Source: Anisodus tanguticus
Taxonomy: Eukaryota; Streptophyta; Magnoliopsida; Solanales; Solanaceae
Direction: 5' to 3'
Length of the DNA: 64,000 nucleotides
NCBI GenBank assembly: GCA_034509755.1
Contig: CM067556.1
Coordinates: forward strand, 40,532,045-40,596,044
The position numbers and the translations under genes were made by a program. Each line of letters begins with the position of its first letter. Within the stretch, counting starts at the first letter, position 1. Under the pieces are notes generated by a model, which made no database searches, was not told the DNA's origin, and saw only the letters and a list, made by a program, of their open reading frames with translations. Shown here one piece after another: positions 21,607 to 34,500 of the stretch.

Positions 21607-23180
21607 TGAAAGTATATTTATGTCCTAGAGACAATCTGTATTAGGACAAATGTATTTTATACACATTCATATTATTATTAATGGAGATTAATATTTTGGC
21701 ATTTGCAATTATTGAATTATTATTTGATTGTTTGTAATTATTCATTAATGTGCATCCCTTGAGCTTACGTTGTCATTAATAGAGTGAGATGCTTTATGAT
21801 AGAGCATAACTCTTAAAATAGTCTCGACTAATGATCATCGAGAATGGGATATCGATGATGTGTGATAAGTCGACATGTGGTCTGCATTACATCCTTAGAG
21901 GATGTAGTATGTCTCACCTGCTACGAGTAATGGTTACTCGTGATGGACACATGGATACTTTGGAAGTATTCGTATACCCTGCCGATAAACTGTTTCTTAT
22001 ACTTGTCTAACTATGATCAGCGTGTGAGACATAGAAGTCCTTAGACTTGAGGTCAATACGTGCGTTATCTACAAAGTAATGTACTTTGATCCCGTCCTAA
22101 GCTCAAATGCCTTGTAGGTCGAGATACGGCTTGTATTGGGTACATTACAATGTGGATTGAAGGTGGTAGTTGAGCCAAGATTAGGATTCATTCCTCGAAT
22201 GTATGTTCGAGAGAACACTCGGATTCTCAGTGATATTAGGTTGACTAAGTCGTTGGCCAACACAATAGACATATTTAGAATATGGTCTAGTCGTCGACTA
22301 ATATAGATGAGATACAATGATTAAGCTATTTGGATAGACACCTGACAAATTCTAAGCTTGATCGGGTGTGTCGTGAATGAAAGGATTTTATCTTACCACA
22401 TAAAGGTTAAGTTTACTGGATTCGCGTAAACGTACTTCACATATTGAGTTCGTCTTCCGGCGCTGTCTAGGAGTTCCACGTATACCTTAATTTGATTAAT
22501 GTCATTATGAGAAGGCCTGTAGGGTCACACTATATCGATTGTCCGTTTCGATCTAAGGATGTATTGAGCGAGTAATTAAAATGTTCAATTTGGAATCAAG
22601 ACATTTAGATGAACAATGATTACATTAATTAAGTCAAAAATGGATTTTGGATTTAATTAAGAATGCACGGAAATTAAATCGAGATAGTGTAACTGCACGT
22701 CGAGCGCCGCAACGCGGTTCAACAATTCATCAAGCGCCGCGGCGCCAATACCCTAGGGCCACGACGCCTCTGCGTCGATTTTGGGCCAGGCCCAAGGTCA
22801 AATCCTAATCCGGTTTTTTGACCTAATTTTCAACTATAAATAGGGGCATTCACTTTCATTATACTACACTAATTTTCAGAATAACATTCTAAGCCTTAGA
22901 GACTTAGAATAAAATATTCTCTCGAACCTCTGCCGGATTTCCTAGCTTTCTGAAGGAGAAGTACATTGAAGCTTGAAGCTTGCAATTGGAAGGGCAATCG
23001 CGTGTGCACCTAACGGTAGAAAAAGACTCCAGATTTTCCAACTTGTAAGTATATGTTTTATATTACAAGTTCCATTGTTGTATAACCATACCAGAATTAT
23101 TGTTGGGGTAAGTAAGAATCAAAAATTTTAAACTTCCGGTGTGCCTTACTTATATGATTTGTACCCAACAATTCCCTATA
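21607..23180 (+). repeat. 5' LTR of copia C (1574 bp)
   Basis: It begins TGAAAGTATATTTATGTCC and ends ccctata, where the related copy at 17091 ends ccctaca. One base (g) separates it from the primer site. It contains TATAAATAG at 22835-22843 and a GC-rich gcgccgc block around 22700-22780. Confidence 0.9.
22835..22843 (+). promoter_or_regulatory. TATA box in the copia C 5' LTR
   Basis: TATAAATAG is conserved at the same LTR position in all three C-family copies in the window (16753, 22835, 30273). It is the likely start of element transcription. Confidence 0.5.
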
Positions 23181-23181
23181 G

Positions 23182-24675
23182 TGGTATCAGAGTCAGGTTG
23201 GTTTAATGGTTATATAATAATTAAATAAAATAATAATATGGGTTGAACGTAAAATGACATTAAAACGAGGTTTCTTGAAATCCTACGCATCTTGAACAAA
23301 CGTTGACCTTTTGATATTACCCTAAATTATCTCCTACGTTAACTCGAGGAAGTCATTCCAATCTAACTCGAACTAAGCCAAAGTGCGTTGTCCGGCTTAA
23401 TGCACAGTGCACGGCTAAGAACGAGTAAGAACGGATGATGGTCGAATTGGCGTTATTGATAATGGTGGGTGATGATTAAGGACCTGTGAATTGATCCCTA
23501 AATTAGATTTAGGGGTTGAATGATTTTTGAAAATCAACACAGAAACGTTTGTCACGACGTCGGCGTCGCGACCCTATGATAGGGCATCACGACCCTATGA
23601 TAGGGTGACGCGGCGCTGGCCAGGGTTTCAAGGCGGCACCGCAGCTCCATGGTGGAGCGCCGCGGTGCTAATGCAAATTTCCAGAAGACGAAAGGCTATT
23701 GCCTTAGTGGCGCCGCGGCGCTGATCAATAGCGTCGCGGCCCCACCTGTCCAGAAACAAAAAAAAATCAAAGTTCAGAATGTTTAACCCAAGATTATTAT
23801 TATTATACAGTATATTATTTGATAAGTATATTGTTTATGTGCTAAATGTCAAAATGTTGTCGTTTACATTTCTAGAATAGTGTCCGCTATAACTTTCTGG
23901 GCAGGCGGCGCCCAGTGTTTGATTAAACCCTCTTCTATCATGCATATTGGGTTGACGGTTCCCAAACTATATGTGTTATTAGTCTTGCATGATGTTAAGA
24001 TGTCATATTGGATGTGGCATTAAAGTGTTGATCTTGGTTAGAACCTTGAATTAAAATGTTCCCCAAAACTTTAAATACAGGTCTAAATTAAACGTGTCGT
24101 CCATTATAATTGTTAGATTGCAAAATCCTCTTTGGCGATACGAGTATTTATGCCAAAGCATTTTCTCTAAGTCTACGAGGACCCAGACTCTTTCATGGAT
24201 GTGTTTTAACGTAAAAGCAAATGATAAACTTTAGTGGGTATTTACACCAAAGTGTTTGCTCACAAAGACCAAGTTTGCTTAGATACATAAACGCAGTCGT
24301 GTAATGGGGTTGACTTGCTTAGAAAAATCTTGGCGCCAAAGTGTCAGACTAATCTAAGGACGCAAGATTAAATATAATAATTTGATCAACCAAGAGTTGC
24401 GAATAAAGTTTTGCTATTGGTTTAGAACCTACCAAGATATGTTATTGAAGTTATCAACCAAAGCAAACGCGGAGATAACATAGGCTTGGATCTTGGCCCA
24501 TTATGACCTCAATTAATATAGGTCCGTATTCTACCATGTGGTCGTAGAAGTATGTTAAAATAGTGGGAGCGAATTAAATAAAAAGCCTTGTTGATTAGCC
24601 TAAATGAATGTGTATAATAGGAAATAGATTTTGAATTTGATTTTCGGTCTATCTAATTCTTCAGATTATAAAAGA
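23182..24675 (+). other. primer binding site and untranslated leader of copia C
   Basis: tggtatcagagtcagg (23182-23197) is a near match to the initiator Met-tRNA 3' end used to prime minus-strand DNA. About 1.5 kb without a long frame follows. A 60-70 bp block (23880-23945) including gggcaggcggcgccca is strongly conserved with 18117-18183 in the truncated relative. It may be a packaging or dimerisation signal. Confidence 0.7.
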
Positions 24676-25561
24676 TGTCGAGCTTTTTGTTGAAAATGTT
24701 GATTGAGATGAATAAACTTACTGGACCGAACTACCTTAACTGGTTAAGGAATTTGCGAATAGTATTGAGATAGGAGAAAATTGAATACGTGTTGGACACA
24801 GTGTTCCCAATAGTCCTTGCGACAGATTCTGAAGAATATGCCTCATTTGACAAAGATGATTACCAGAAACATCTAGATGATGCCACTTTGGCACAATGGT
24901 AATGATGTCTTCAATGTCTATGGAACTTCAGAGACAGCATGTGAACATGGGGCCCAATGAGATGCTCGAACACCTAAAGAGCCTCTATGACTCTTAATCC
25001 CAGACAATGGAATATGAGTTGCTAATAGAACTCTTCAAGTGTAAGCTCAATGAAGGGGGCCTGGTCTCGTAGCATGTGCTAAAGATGATAGGGTTGATAG
25101 AGAGGCTTGCTTCAATTGGAACGAAGCTTGAAAAGAATGTCGCTACCACTCTCATCCTAAAATATTCTCTCCCTCGTTCCTTTGAGAACTTCAACATGAA
25201 TGGAACGAAGGCGACTTTGCCGGAGCTGCACAACATGCTCAAGACCTTTGAGTGCTCCACTTCCAAAGGCAAATTTGTGCTCATGGTGAGCTCTTCTAGC
25301 CAACCCAAGCCGAAAGACAAGGATTGGCAGAAGAAGAAGGGCAAGGCAATCACTGCGCCCGCAGCTATGAAGCCTAGGGGAGGTATGAAGAAGAAGGTGA
25401 ACGCGGCTAAGGATGAATGCCTCAACTGCCATAGGAAGGGGCATTGGAAAAAGGACTGCACGACACCAGGAGGAGGAAAAACACCAGGTGCTCCTGCCTT
25501 TGGTGGACAAGGTATGTACGTTATTGAAATAAATATGTCTATAAACAACTCTCATTCCTAG
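24676..25561 (+). pseudogene. copia C gag, with stops
   Basis: The start at 24676 gives MSSFLLKMLIEMNKLTGPNY and WLRNLRIVL, then a stop where the family usually continues. The later part (25076-25561) is open and ends with a CCHC zinc knuckle (CLNCHRKGHWKKDC) after a Lys-rich stretch, as expected for nucleocapsid. The frame closes at TAG (25559-25561) directly before the protease block. Confidence 0.88.
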
Positions 25562-28500
25562 GTATTGGATACCGCTTGTGGCTCACACATTTATACAAAT
25601 GTGCAGGGGCTAACTGATAGCAGGAAGATTGGACTGAGAGAGATAGAGCTACGCGTTGGAAATGGAGCACGAGTGGATGTTGAGCGCGTAGGGACTTATA
25701 GATTAAATTTAACTTCCGGCTATTATTTAGTGTTGAATGATTGTTTTTATGTTCCCTCGTTAATGAGGAATATTATTTCTATCCCAGTGTTGGACATGAA
25801 GGGCTTTTCCTCGTATATTTTTAATGGCAGTCACGTACTGTCTTTTAATAATGTTATATATGGAACTTCTCATCTTATGGATGGATTATATACACTGAAC
25901 TATTGTCGAGAAATATTCAATGTACAAAATAAATGAGCCAAGACAAGTAATAGAAACTCCACCTACCTATGGCGCTGCAGACTTGGTCATATCAACGAAT
26001 CAAGGATGGAAAAATTGAGGAAGTTAGACTACCTCGAATCATTTGACTTGGAGTCTTATGGTAACTGCGAATCTTGCTTGAGAGGAAAGATGACCAATAA
26101 ACCACTTTCTGGGAAAGGTGTGCGGGCCAATGAAGTGCTTGAGTTAGTCCATACTGATGTATGTGGGCCATTCTCGACATAAGCTAAAGGAGGCTTCCCA
26201 TACTTCATCACTTTTAGTGACGACTTCACAAGGTATGGGTATGTGTATCTTATGAGACACAAATCCGAGGCTTTTGAGAAGTTCAAGGAGTACAAGTCGG
26301 AAGCAGAGAAGCAACTTGCAACAAGTACCAAGAGCATCGATCGGATCGAGGAGGTGAGTACTTAAGCAAGGATTTTCTAGATTACTTAAAGCTACATGGA
26401 GTCCAGTCTGAATGGACACCTCCAGGAATGCCACAAATGAACGGTGTTGCTGAAATGAGAAACCGAACCTTATTGGATATGGTTCGATCCATGATGAGCT
26501 CCTCAGCTCTACCGACATACCTTTGGGGACATGCTATACAAACCTCTATATACATTCTGAACAGAGTTCCTTCCAAATCGGTAGAAAAGACACCCTATCA
26601 GATATGGTTTGGCAAGAAGTCAACTCTATGAGACCCTGGGGGTGCCCTGTATATGTTAAAAAGATGCTCACTGACAAGTTGGAATCTAAAAGTGAGAAAT
26701 GTTACTTCGTGGGGTATCCAAAGGAAACTAAGTAATACTACTTCTATCTTCCTGGAGAACATAAGGCCATTGTTTCCAGGAACGCAACTTTCCATGAAGA
26801 AGAATATGTCTACAAGGAACATAGCTGCACAAAGATAGAACTTGAAGAAATTCAAGAACCACAAGATAACACAGAAAATGAACCCTTGTTGAATGGCCTA
26901 AACAAGGATTCAATGGGAGTATCCGATGAAAATTGGGTACTTAGAGTACGCCCTTCAGCCAGTGGGAGTGCTGTGAGAGATAGTGCAGAAATGCAATGCT
27001 CTCATACACAACCAATGGAAGATGATGCAATGGTTGTACATCATCTCATTAAGAAAATACCTGAAAATGACATTCCTGAAAACTCTCAAGGTGATGGATT
27101 GTCCAACACACAAATACCTTATCACAATCAGAATGCAACAAACACTGAAACGCAGAATACTCAACTCCGTAGGACCACTAGGACTCATCATCCACCTGAA
27201 AGACTTAATCTCCTTATTGAAACACACAATGAGATATATATTCCGGATGACGATGAACCTACAACCTATATCGAAGCTATGTTAGACATTGATTCGCAGA
27301 GATGGCAAGAAGCTATGAAATCTGAGATGGACTCGATGTACATAAATCAAGTTTAGAACTTGGTTGATTTGCCAACAGGGTTAGACCCATAGAATGCAAA
27401 TGGGTCTTCAAGAAGAAGATTGATGCATATGGCAAGGTACAGACCTATAAAGAAAGACTGGTGGGTAAAGGTTATAATCAATGGCCTGGGGTCGATTATG
27501 ATGAAACCTTTTCACATGTTGCTAAGATTAAGTCCATTCGGATTTTGCTTGAAATAGCTGCATATTATGACTATGACATTTGGTAGATGGACGTTAAGAC
27601 TACTTTCCTCAATGGTAATCTACTTGAGGAAGTGTATATGAAACAACCTGAGGGTTTTTTAATTGAGTCCAAACCAAATATTGTATACAAGCTACAAAAG
27701 TCCATTTATGGGCTTAAGCAAGCCTCAAGGAGTTGGAACATTTGCTTTGATAAGGCTATCAAGACATTTGATTTTGTCAAAAGCAAAGAGGATCCATGTG
27801 TTTATAGTAAACGCAAGGATGGGAGTATTGCCTTCATTATCATATATGTAGATGACATATTAATAATAGGAGACAATAAGACTCTCCCCGCAACGATCGA
27901 TCAAAGAGTGGTTGTCCAAGACCTTCATGATGAAGGATTTAGGTGAAGTCTGCTACATTACGGGGATTAGGATCTATAGAGATAGACCTAACAGATTGTT
28001 GGGGCAGTCACAGTCAGTCTACATAGACAAAGTGCTTAGACGTTTTTCTATGGAAAATTCCAAGAAAGGCGGTCTACCTATGGGACAAGGCATCAAGTTA
28101 TCTAAGAAAGATAGTCCTTCTAATTCTATAGAACTTGAACGCATGAAAAGGATCCCATATGTTTCGGCTATAGGATCGATCATGTATGCCATGACCTGTA
28201 CTAGGCCAGATGTGGCCTTTGCACTTAGTATGACTTGCTGGATGTGACAGCCTACATAGACAAAGTGCTTAGACGTTTTTCTATGGAAAATTACAAGAAA
28301 GGCGGTCTACCTATGGGACAAGGCATCAAGTTATCTAAGAAGGATAGTCCTTCTAATTCTATAGAACTTGAACGCATGAAAAGGATCCCATATGCTTCGG
28401 CTATAGGATCGATCATGTATGCCATGACCTGTACTAAGCCAGATGTGGCCTTTGCACTTAGCATGACTTGCAAGTTCCAGCAGAATCCTGGGGAAGAACA

Positions 28501-29059
28501 CTGGAAAGCAGTCAAGAGTATTCTTAAGTATCTTAGATGAACTAAAGAATATTTCTTAGTCTATGGTGGACAAGATAAGCTGGTATGTACTGGGCATACT
28601 GATGCTAGCTTCTAGACAGATGTTGATGACTACAAATCTCAATCATGTTACACATACATTTTCAATGGTGGAGCAGTAAGCTGGAAAAGTTCCAAATAAG
28701 CTACAACTGCTGACTCGACAACAGAAGCTGAGTACATTGCTGGTAAAGAAGCTGTCGCGATATCTGAGTTCCTGAAGGAACTAGGGGTTGTTCCAAGTGC
28801 CACTTGTCCAATAACGGTTTATTGCGACAACACTGGTGCGATTGCGTAGGCTAAGGAACTAAGATCAACCAACAGAAACAAGCATGTACCAAGAAAGTAC
28901 CACATACTCAGGGAGATGGTGGAGACTGAAGAGATTAGATTAGACTATGTTCCCACAGACGATAATCTAGCTGACCCATTCACTAAACCATTAAGCTTAG
29001 TCAAGCATAATGGTCATTTTGAGAATATGGGCATTAGATATGTTGGAGATTGGCTCTAG
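25562..29059 (+). pseudogene. copia C pol: protease, integrase, RT, RNase H, many stops
   Basis: The protease block reads VLDTACGSHIYT, so the usual Gly of the D-T-G motif is Ala. Integrase has RCRLGHINESRMEKL, CESCLRGKM, HTDVCGPF and GVAEMRNRTLLDM; the middle catalytic Asp region is disrupted near 26340. RT is seen in MDVKTTFLNGNL, KSIYGLKQASRSW and IIYVDDILIIGD. RNase H has TTAD.TTEAEYIA, VYCDNTGAIA and NLADPFTKPLSL. TAG or TAA codons interrupt almost every domain, and 28019-28471 is a partial tandem duplication. The copy is dead but recognisable throughout. Confidence 0.9.
28019..28471 (+). repeat. tandem duplication (233-bp spacing) at the end of copia C RT
   Basis: The segment 28019-28238 (ctacatagacaaagtgc to atgacttgc) recurs at 28252-28471 with about five base changes. 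A 13-bp filler separates the copies. Both encode YIDKVLRRFSMEN and ERMKRIPY. The duplication adds a second copy of the RT connection region, which no functional copia needs. Confidence 0.92.
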
Positions 29060-29073
29060 GCCAAGTGGGAGAT

Positions 29074-30342
29074 TGAAAGTATATTTATGTCCTAGAGACA
29101 ATCTGTATTAGGACAAATGTACTTTATACATATTCATATTATTATTAATGGAGATTAATATTTTGGCATTTGTAATTATTGAATTATTATTTGATTGTTT
29201 GTAATTATTCATTAATGTGCATCCCTTGAGCTTACGTTGTCATTAATAGAGTGAGATGCTTTATGATAGAGCATAACTCTTAAAATAGTCTCGACTAATG
29301 ATCATTGAGAATGGGATATCGATGATGTGTGATAAGTCGACATGTGGTCTGCATTACATCCTTAGAGGATGTAGTATGTCTCACCTGCTACGAGTAATGG
29401 TTACTCGTGATGGACACATGGATACTTTGGAAGTATTCGTATACCTTGCTGATATATTGTTTCTTATACTTGTCTAACGTATGATCAGCGTGTGGGACAT
29501 AGAAGTCCTTAGACTTGAGGTCAATACACGCGTTATCTACAAAGTAATGTACTTTGATCCCGTCCTAACCTCAAATGCCTTGTAGGTCGAGATACAGCTT
29601 GTATTGGGTACATTACGATGTGGATTGAAGGTGGTAGTTGAGCCAAGATTAGGATTCATTCCTCGAATGTATGTTCGAGAGAACACTCGGATTCTCAGTG
29701 ATATTAGGTTGACTAAGTCGTTGGCCAACGCAATAGACATATTTAGAATATGGTCTAGTAATCGACTAATATAGATGAGATACAATGATTAAGCCATTTG
29801 GATAGACACTCGCCAAATTCTAAGCTTGATCGGGTGTGTCGTGAATGAAAGGATTTTATCTTACCACATAAAGGTTAAGTTTACTGGATTCGCGTAAACG
29901 TACTTCACATATTGAGTTAGTCTTCCGGCGCTGTCTAGGAGTTCCACGTATACCTTAATTTGATTAATGTCAATATGAGAAGGCCTGTAGGGTCACACTA
30001 TGTCGATTGTCCGTTTCGATCTAAGGATGTATTGAGAGAGTAATTAAAATGTTCGATTTGGAATCAAGACATTTAGATGAACAATGATTACATTAATTAA
30101 GTCAAAATTGGATTTTGGATTTAATTAAGAATGCACGGAAATTAAATCGAGATAGTGTAACTGCACGTCGAGCGCCGCGGCGCCCATACCCTAGGGCCGC
30201 GGCGCCTCCGCGTCGATTTTTTGTCAGGCCCAAGGTCAAACCCTAATTCAATTTTTTGACCTAATTTTCAACTATAAATAGAGGCATTCACTTTCATTAT
30301 ACTACACTAATTTTCAGAATAACATTCTAAGCCTTAGAGACT
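29074..30342 (+). repeat. 3' LTR of copia C, truncated
   Basis: It matches 21607 onward to about base 1269 of the LTR and stops at gccttagagact. The following sequence (atttataattaag) has no counterpart in the 5' LTR. The LTR loses its last 300 or so bases, including the expected polyadenylation end. A TATA box is kept at 30273-30281. Confidence 0.9.
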
Positions 30343-31513
30343 AATTTATAATTAAGGGATACATGTATTTTAGTAAACTTATATGTTATTATACTTTACC
30401 AAACATTCAAATCAAACAATAAAAATGTTATTAAACCACAATAAATATTATAGCATATCCATATATTATATTTATTAATACTGTACAATACAATAACATA
30501 TTATACAATACCATACATTACATTATGAAACCATAAATAAACGACCATCCAAACAATAGGTAAAGTAAAATGCACTGTTTTGTTACAAATGGTGCTTTTA
30601 GTAATATTAATTTATTATTTCAACATAAGAGTTGAATTGTTTCAATTTTTTTTCTTAAAGTTTGTTCATATGGAAAGGATGATGGAACCAAGTTGGATTG
30701 TGGGCATGGCGGTCGGTCGGTCCATGTGAAGGTATTATCTATTGCTCCTTTATTAGTGTGGAGTGTGGAGGTTAGGGTTATGAAATTCTGGAGAACTAGG
30801 TTTCAACTTTTCTTTATGTTGAACAATAGATAAATATAGTGAGAGTGGTTTCTTTGGGCACATACGGCCTTCTCTTTTTAGTTTTTATCAATCGTATGAT
30901 AAGATCACTGTTTGGTTCTGGTTCTTTATTGTTCTTGCACCACATTTTAGTTATTTCAGTTCAACTACACAATTTCATTTTGTTTTTATTTTTTTCATCA
31001 AACAAGATGTTAGTTAGTAGGATTTCAGCTCTGTTAAACAATAAATAGTCGAAAAAGACAAGAGAGCTGATTAGCAGCCAGGATAAGGAGGATACTGCTA
31101 AAGTAGTCTCGTTATTCAAAATGACTGGTTTGGTGGTCTCCAAAGATCCCTTTTGGCTTCCTTCAACAGTTGGACTGACACGATTTTTCTTATGGAGGTC
31201 GGCTGGAAGATGCATTCACAAATGTACAAGTTTTCCCAATCCTTTTCAACGACTTAGCCCTAAAAACTAGTCTGCCCATTGGAAATAACACCCAATTCCC
31301 ATCCATTGTAATCTTCTTCATCCATTTCCACACCACCACAAACACCCATTTTCTCCACCAACGCCTGATTTGTTGTTAACACCCTCCGATTTTTTTGGTG
31401 AATATTTAAAGAAAGAATCCACATCCACCACTAAATAGGTTAAAAAAAAATCATGTTTACATTTGTGTTGGTTGGATTAATGAACATCAATCATTTATTG
31501 CTTGTGTTATCAG
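30343..31513. other. upstream region of the glycosylase gene
   Basis: No coding frame is supported. A CA/CT-rich stretch at about 31260-31390 looks like a plant 5' UTR. A pyrimidine-rich acceptor-like ttgcttgtgttatcag (31498-31513) stands just before the first coding ATG, so a non-coding first exon with an intron is likely. Its exact limits cannot be set from sequence alone. Confidence 0.45.
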
Positions 31514-31525
31514 ATACGTAGAAGG

Positions 31526-34500
31526 ATGTCCCGTTCACACCGCAGGGCTAAGCCATGGAAGGATTTCCTCATCGGAATCCTCTATGAAGAATTGGTGATT
31601 CATGAGAAAGACTTCAACCAGCTAGACTGGGGTGGAATTGTTCAAAAATTATATCATCGAACACGCAAACAAAGTGGTGTAACCAAAGTGCAGGCATTGG
31701 GTAAAAAATTTAGAGACGAGACAGAGCAGTTCATGGATCTGTTACAAGTCACTGGTTATGAATGGAACCCAAATAACAACAAAGTAACTTGTAAGGATGA
31801 GGTGTGGGAAGATATTTACTGGGTAAGTTTGTTAAAGCTACTATAATTTGTATTATATTTTTAATGGTTAAAAAGTTTTTTACTCTAATGAATTTATTTT
31901 CTGCCACAGATCCATGGTGGTGAGAAGCTGTTTAGAAACAAAGGGCTTTTACATTATAAAATGTTAAGGGAGATATTCGGCACTGGTAAATATGCCAATT
32001 ACAATGTCAATTCTAGATTTCTTTCGGAATCAGATGATGTCCAGACAAATGGGGCACGTTCATCAAGGTCAATGTCAGCTCAGAGTTGTGATAATGTTTC
32101 TAATGTAGCAAAAGTCGATGATGATATGCAGGATGTATGTATGGAGGGGAAGCAAGATAATAAAGGAAAAAAGAAAAGGAAGAAGCAGCAGGCGAAACAT
32201 TGTGAAGAGGAAGTAAAAATTGTAAAATCTTCTCCATATTTCATGAAAGGGCCTGACTATGAGGAGACTGGAAGTAGTAAATCCATTGAAGCTATTTCTG
32301 ATTTGTATATGAAGCCTATCAAGAGTGAGTGCATGGTTACTGCAGAAATGGATCCGAGGAGTAATAAAAGGAAGAGAAAGAAAAATGCTAAACGTGGTGA
32401 TGATGAGAAATCGGGAAATGATAAGAGGGAAATGGATGCCAACCCCGTCCTGACTGGCCCCCTTGATACAAAATTGGAGGATATTAATGAGAAGGATAAT
32501 AAACAATCTGGTTATTTAGATGAGGGACGTACTACTGTTGTTTCAATTTCGGTTAATCGTGGTGATAATGCAGTGGCCAATTGTATTGATGATCTCTTTT
32601 CACAGTTTGCATACAAAGGTGGAAACTTTAGTTCCGGTAAAAGGAGAACTGAAGATGAGAAGATTGTCCTCAAGTCACAAGTTTGTAGCCCTTTCTCTCA
32701 AAGGTTCAAAACAATACAAAAGTCTTCAGAATCTGGCTATATGATTGGAAATGAGAGTCATTTATCACATTCTGGGGAAGGAGGTTGCGGACCTAAAGCT
32801 GGTAAAATTGTGTGTGAACCTTGCTTATCTCAGAATCGGATCGATGAAAAGATGATTGAACAGAAAGCACAAGTAGTTTCCCCTTACTTTGTGAACTCAA
32901 AGAATGGAGAAACTGAAATGAAGAAAGGAAGGTCTGGAAAACGCGTGACGAAAGGAACCGGAAAAAGTGACAAAAATGCACGAACCAAAGTTCGAGTGGT
33001 TTCCCGTTACTTTGCTAACTCAACAACGGGAGAAGAAATAAAGGTACGGAAGGATAGACCAAAGCCTTTGAAGAACTGTCTTACCGGAAGAAAGGTTTCT
33101 CCCTACTTTCAGAATGCACATCGTGAAAAGAAGAACAAAAGAAAAGGTTCAAAAGGGCGGAAACCTTGTCTCTCTGCTTCCCAGAAAAAAGATGAGGCTT
33201 ATTTAAGGAGTGAAGATAACACGTGGGTACCTCCGCGATCCCATTTTAATCTCCTCCAAGAAAACCATGCTCATGATCCTTGGAGGGTGTTGGTTATCTG
33301 TATGCTTCTAAATTGCACCACCGGCGTGCAGGTAATTGTTTCCCTTCTGAATCGTTCTTAAGTAGTCAAGAAACTTATGATTGTACGTAAAATAAGTTGT
33401 CATGAAGTAGGGAGGTAAAATATTTGCATTGTTTTGTCGTGGTGTGGCATAAAAAATTTATTGCCTGGTATAATTCAAAACATGCTGAACTGAAATTTAA
33501 GTAAGTGAGGATTCTTGAGATGTTTGGTTTATCTGATGAGATAAAGTTTCCAGCATATTAAGCTAAGGAACATGTAGAAAAGGTGTATTCATGGTCTTTT
33601 CTAGCGTTGTGCTCTAAGCCATATCAGGCAGTTTACAAATAAAATTATTGTGTCAAAGTATCAGCTAAATGATCCACGTTACTACTTGCTGACATATATG
33701 TGTACGTTTTCTTCTCTGCTCTTTTTTTCCTCCACCCAGAAGAAAAAAGTACAAAAGATTCTGAAACGGAAAGCAAGAGAGAGAGAAATAAGAGAAAGTT
33801 TCTTTCTTTAATATCATTTGGCCCATACTTCATTTGTTAAATCTATATGGGAAAAGGGTCAAAAATGCCCCTGAACTAATGGAAATAGAGCAATTATGCC
33901 CTCCGTTTGCTTTTGGGTGAAAATATGCCCCTACCGTTAGCAAAATGGTTCATTTTTGCCCCTCCACACTTACAGATTACACCTCACATAGAAGCTTCAT
34001 ATAAAATATATTTTTTTGGCTGAGTTGGAAATACAGGTGAAAAAAAGTCTCTCTGAAAAAAATGGGTCCCCAATCTATCTTCACCACCTTGATAAGAGAT
34101 CTCACCGAGAACGCCGACCAAAACCATGGAGTATTATTGTACCACCAATAAAACTGACTTTACCCCTGCGGCCCTGCATCTCCGCGTTAAACCGAAAAGC
34201 AATAACTCTCCCAAAATTCTTTTCGTCCAACTCCGCCTCTCTAAGACCCACCACCAGCAAAAGCCCTCTCAAGTTTTGGTCACGGTCGACTTTTCCGGTG
34301 GGCCTCTCCTAGAAGCTTCAGATCTGGGATTTTATTCTTACACTAACAACAAATAAAAGAGGTACTACAGATCTTACAACATGTGAATGACGAAAAATGA
34401 CGCGTATGAGAGGCTAACTATAGTAGGGAATTTATGAAAGTACTTTGTGGATGTATCAAGTATGGAATTGCAGATTAAGACGAAATGGAAAAAATATCAC

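Larger units (their letters stand above)
21607..30342 (+). mobile_element. Ty1/copia LTR retrotransposon C, 3' LTR truncated
   Basis: The order is 5' LTR (21607-23180), Met-tRNA primer site (tggtatcagagtcagg, from 23182), a 1.5-kb leader, gag (from 24676), protease, integrase, RT, RNase H (to 29059), polypurine stretch (ccaagtgggaga) and a 3' LTR from 29074. The 3' LTR breaks off at about 30342, some 300 bp short of the 5' copy, so no target duplication can be read. All coding parts contain stops. The two LTRs differ by few bases (2 in the first 70), so insertion is fairly recent relative to the truncated relative at 15634. Confidence 0.95.

Noticed and set aside
32075..32506. 143-codon minus-strand frame opposite the glycosylase
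   Set aside because: It is the antisense shadow of exon 2, whose Lys/Asp-rich coding gives few antisense stops.
34016..34312. 98-codon frame in the Mutator-like element as a transposase
   Set aside because: It overlaps the inverted arm and lacks any MULE transposase motif; length is far too short.
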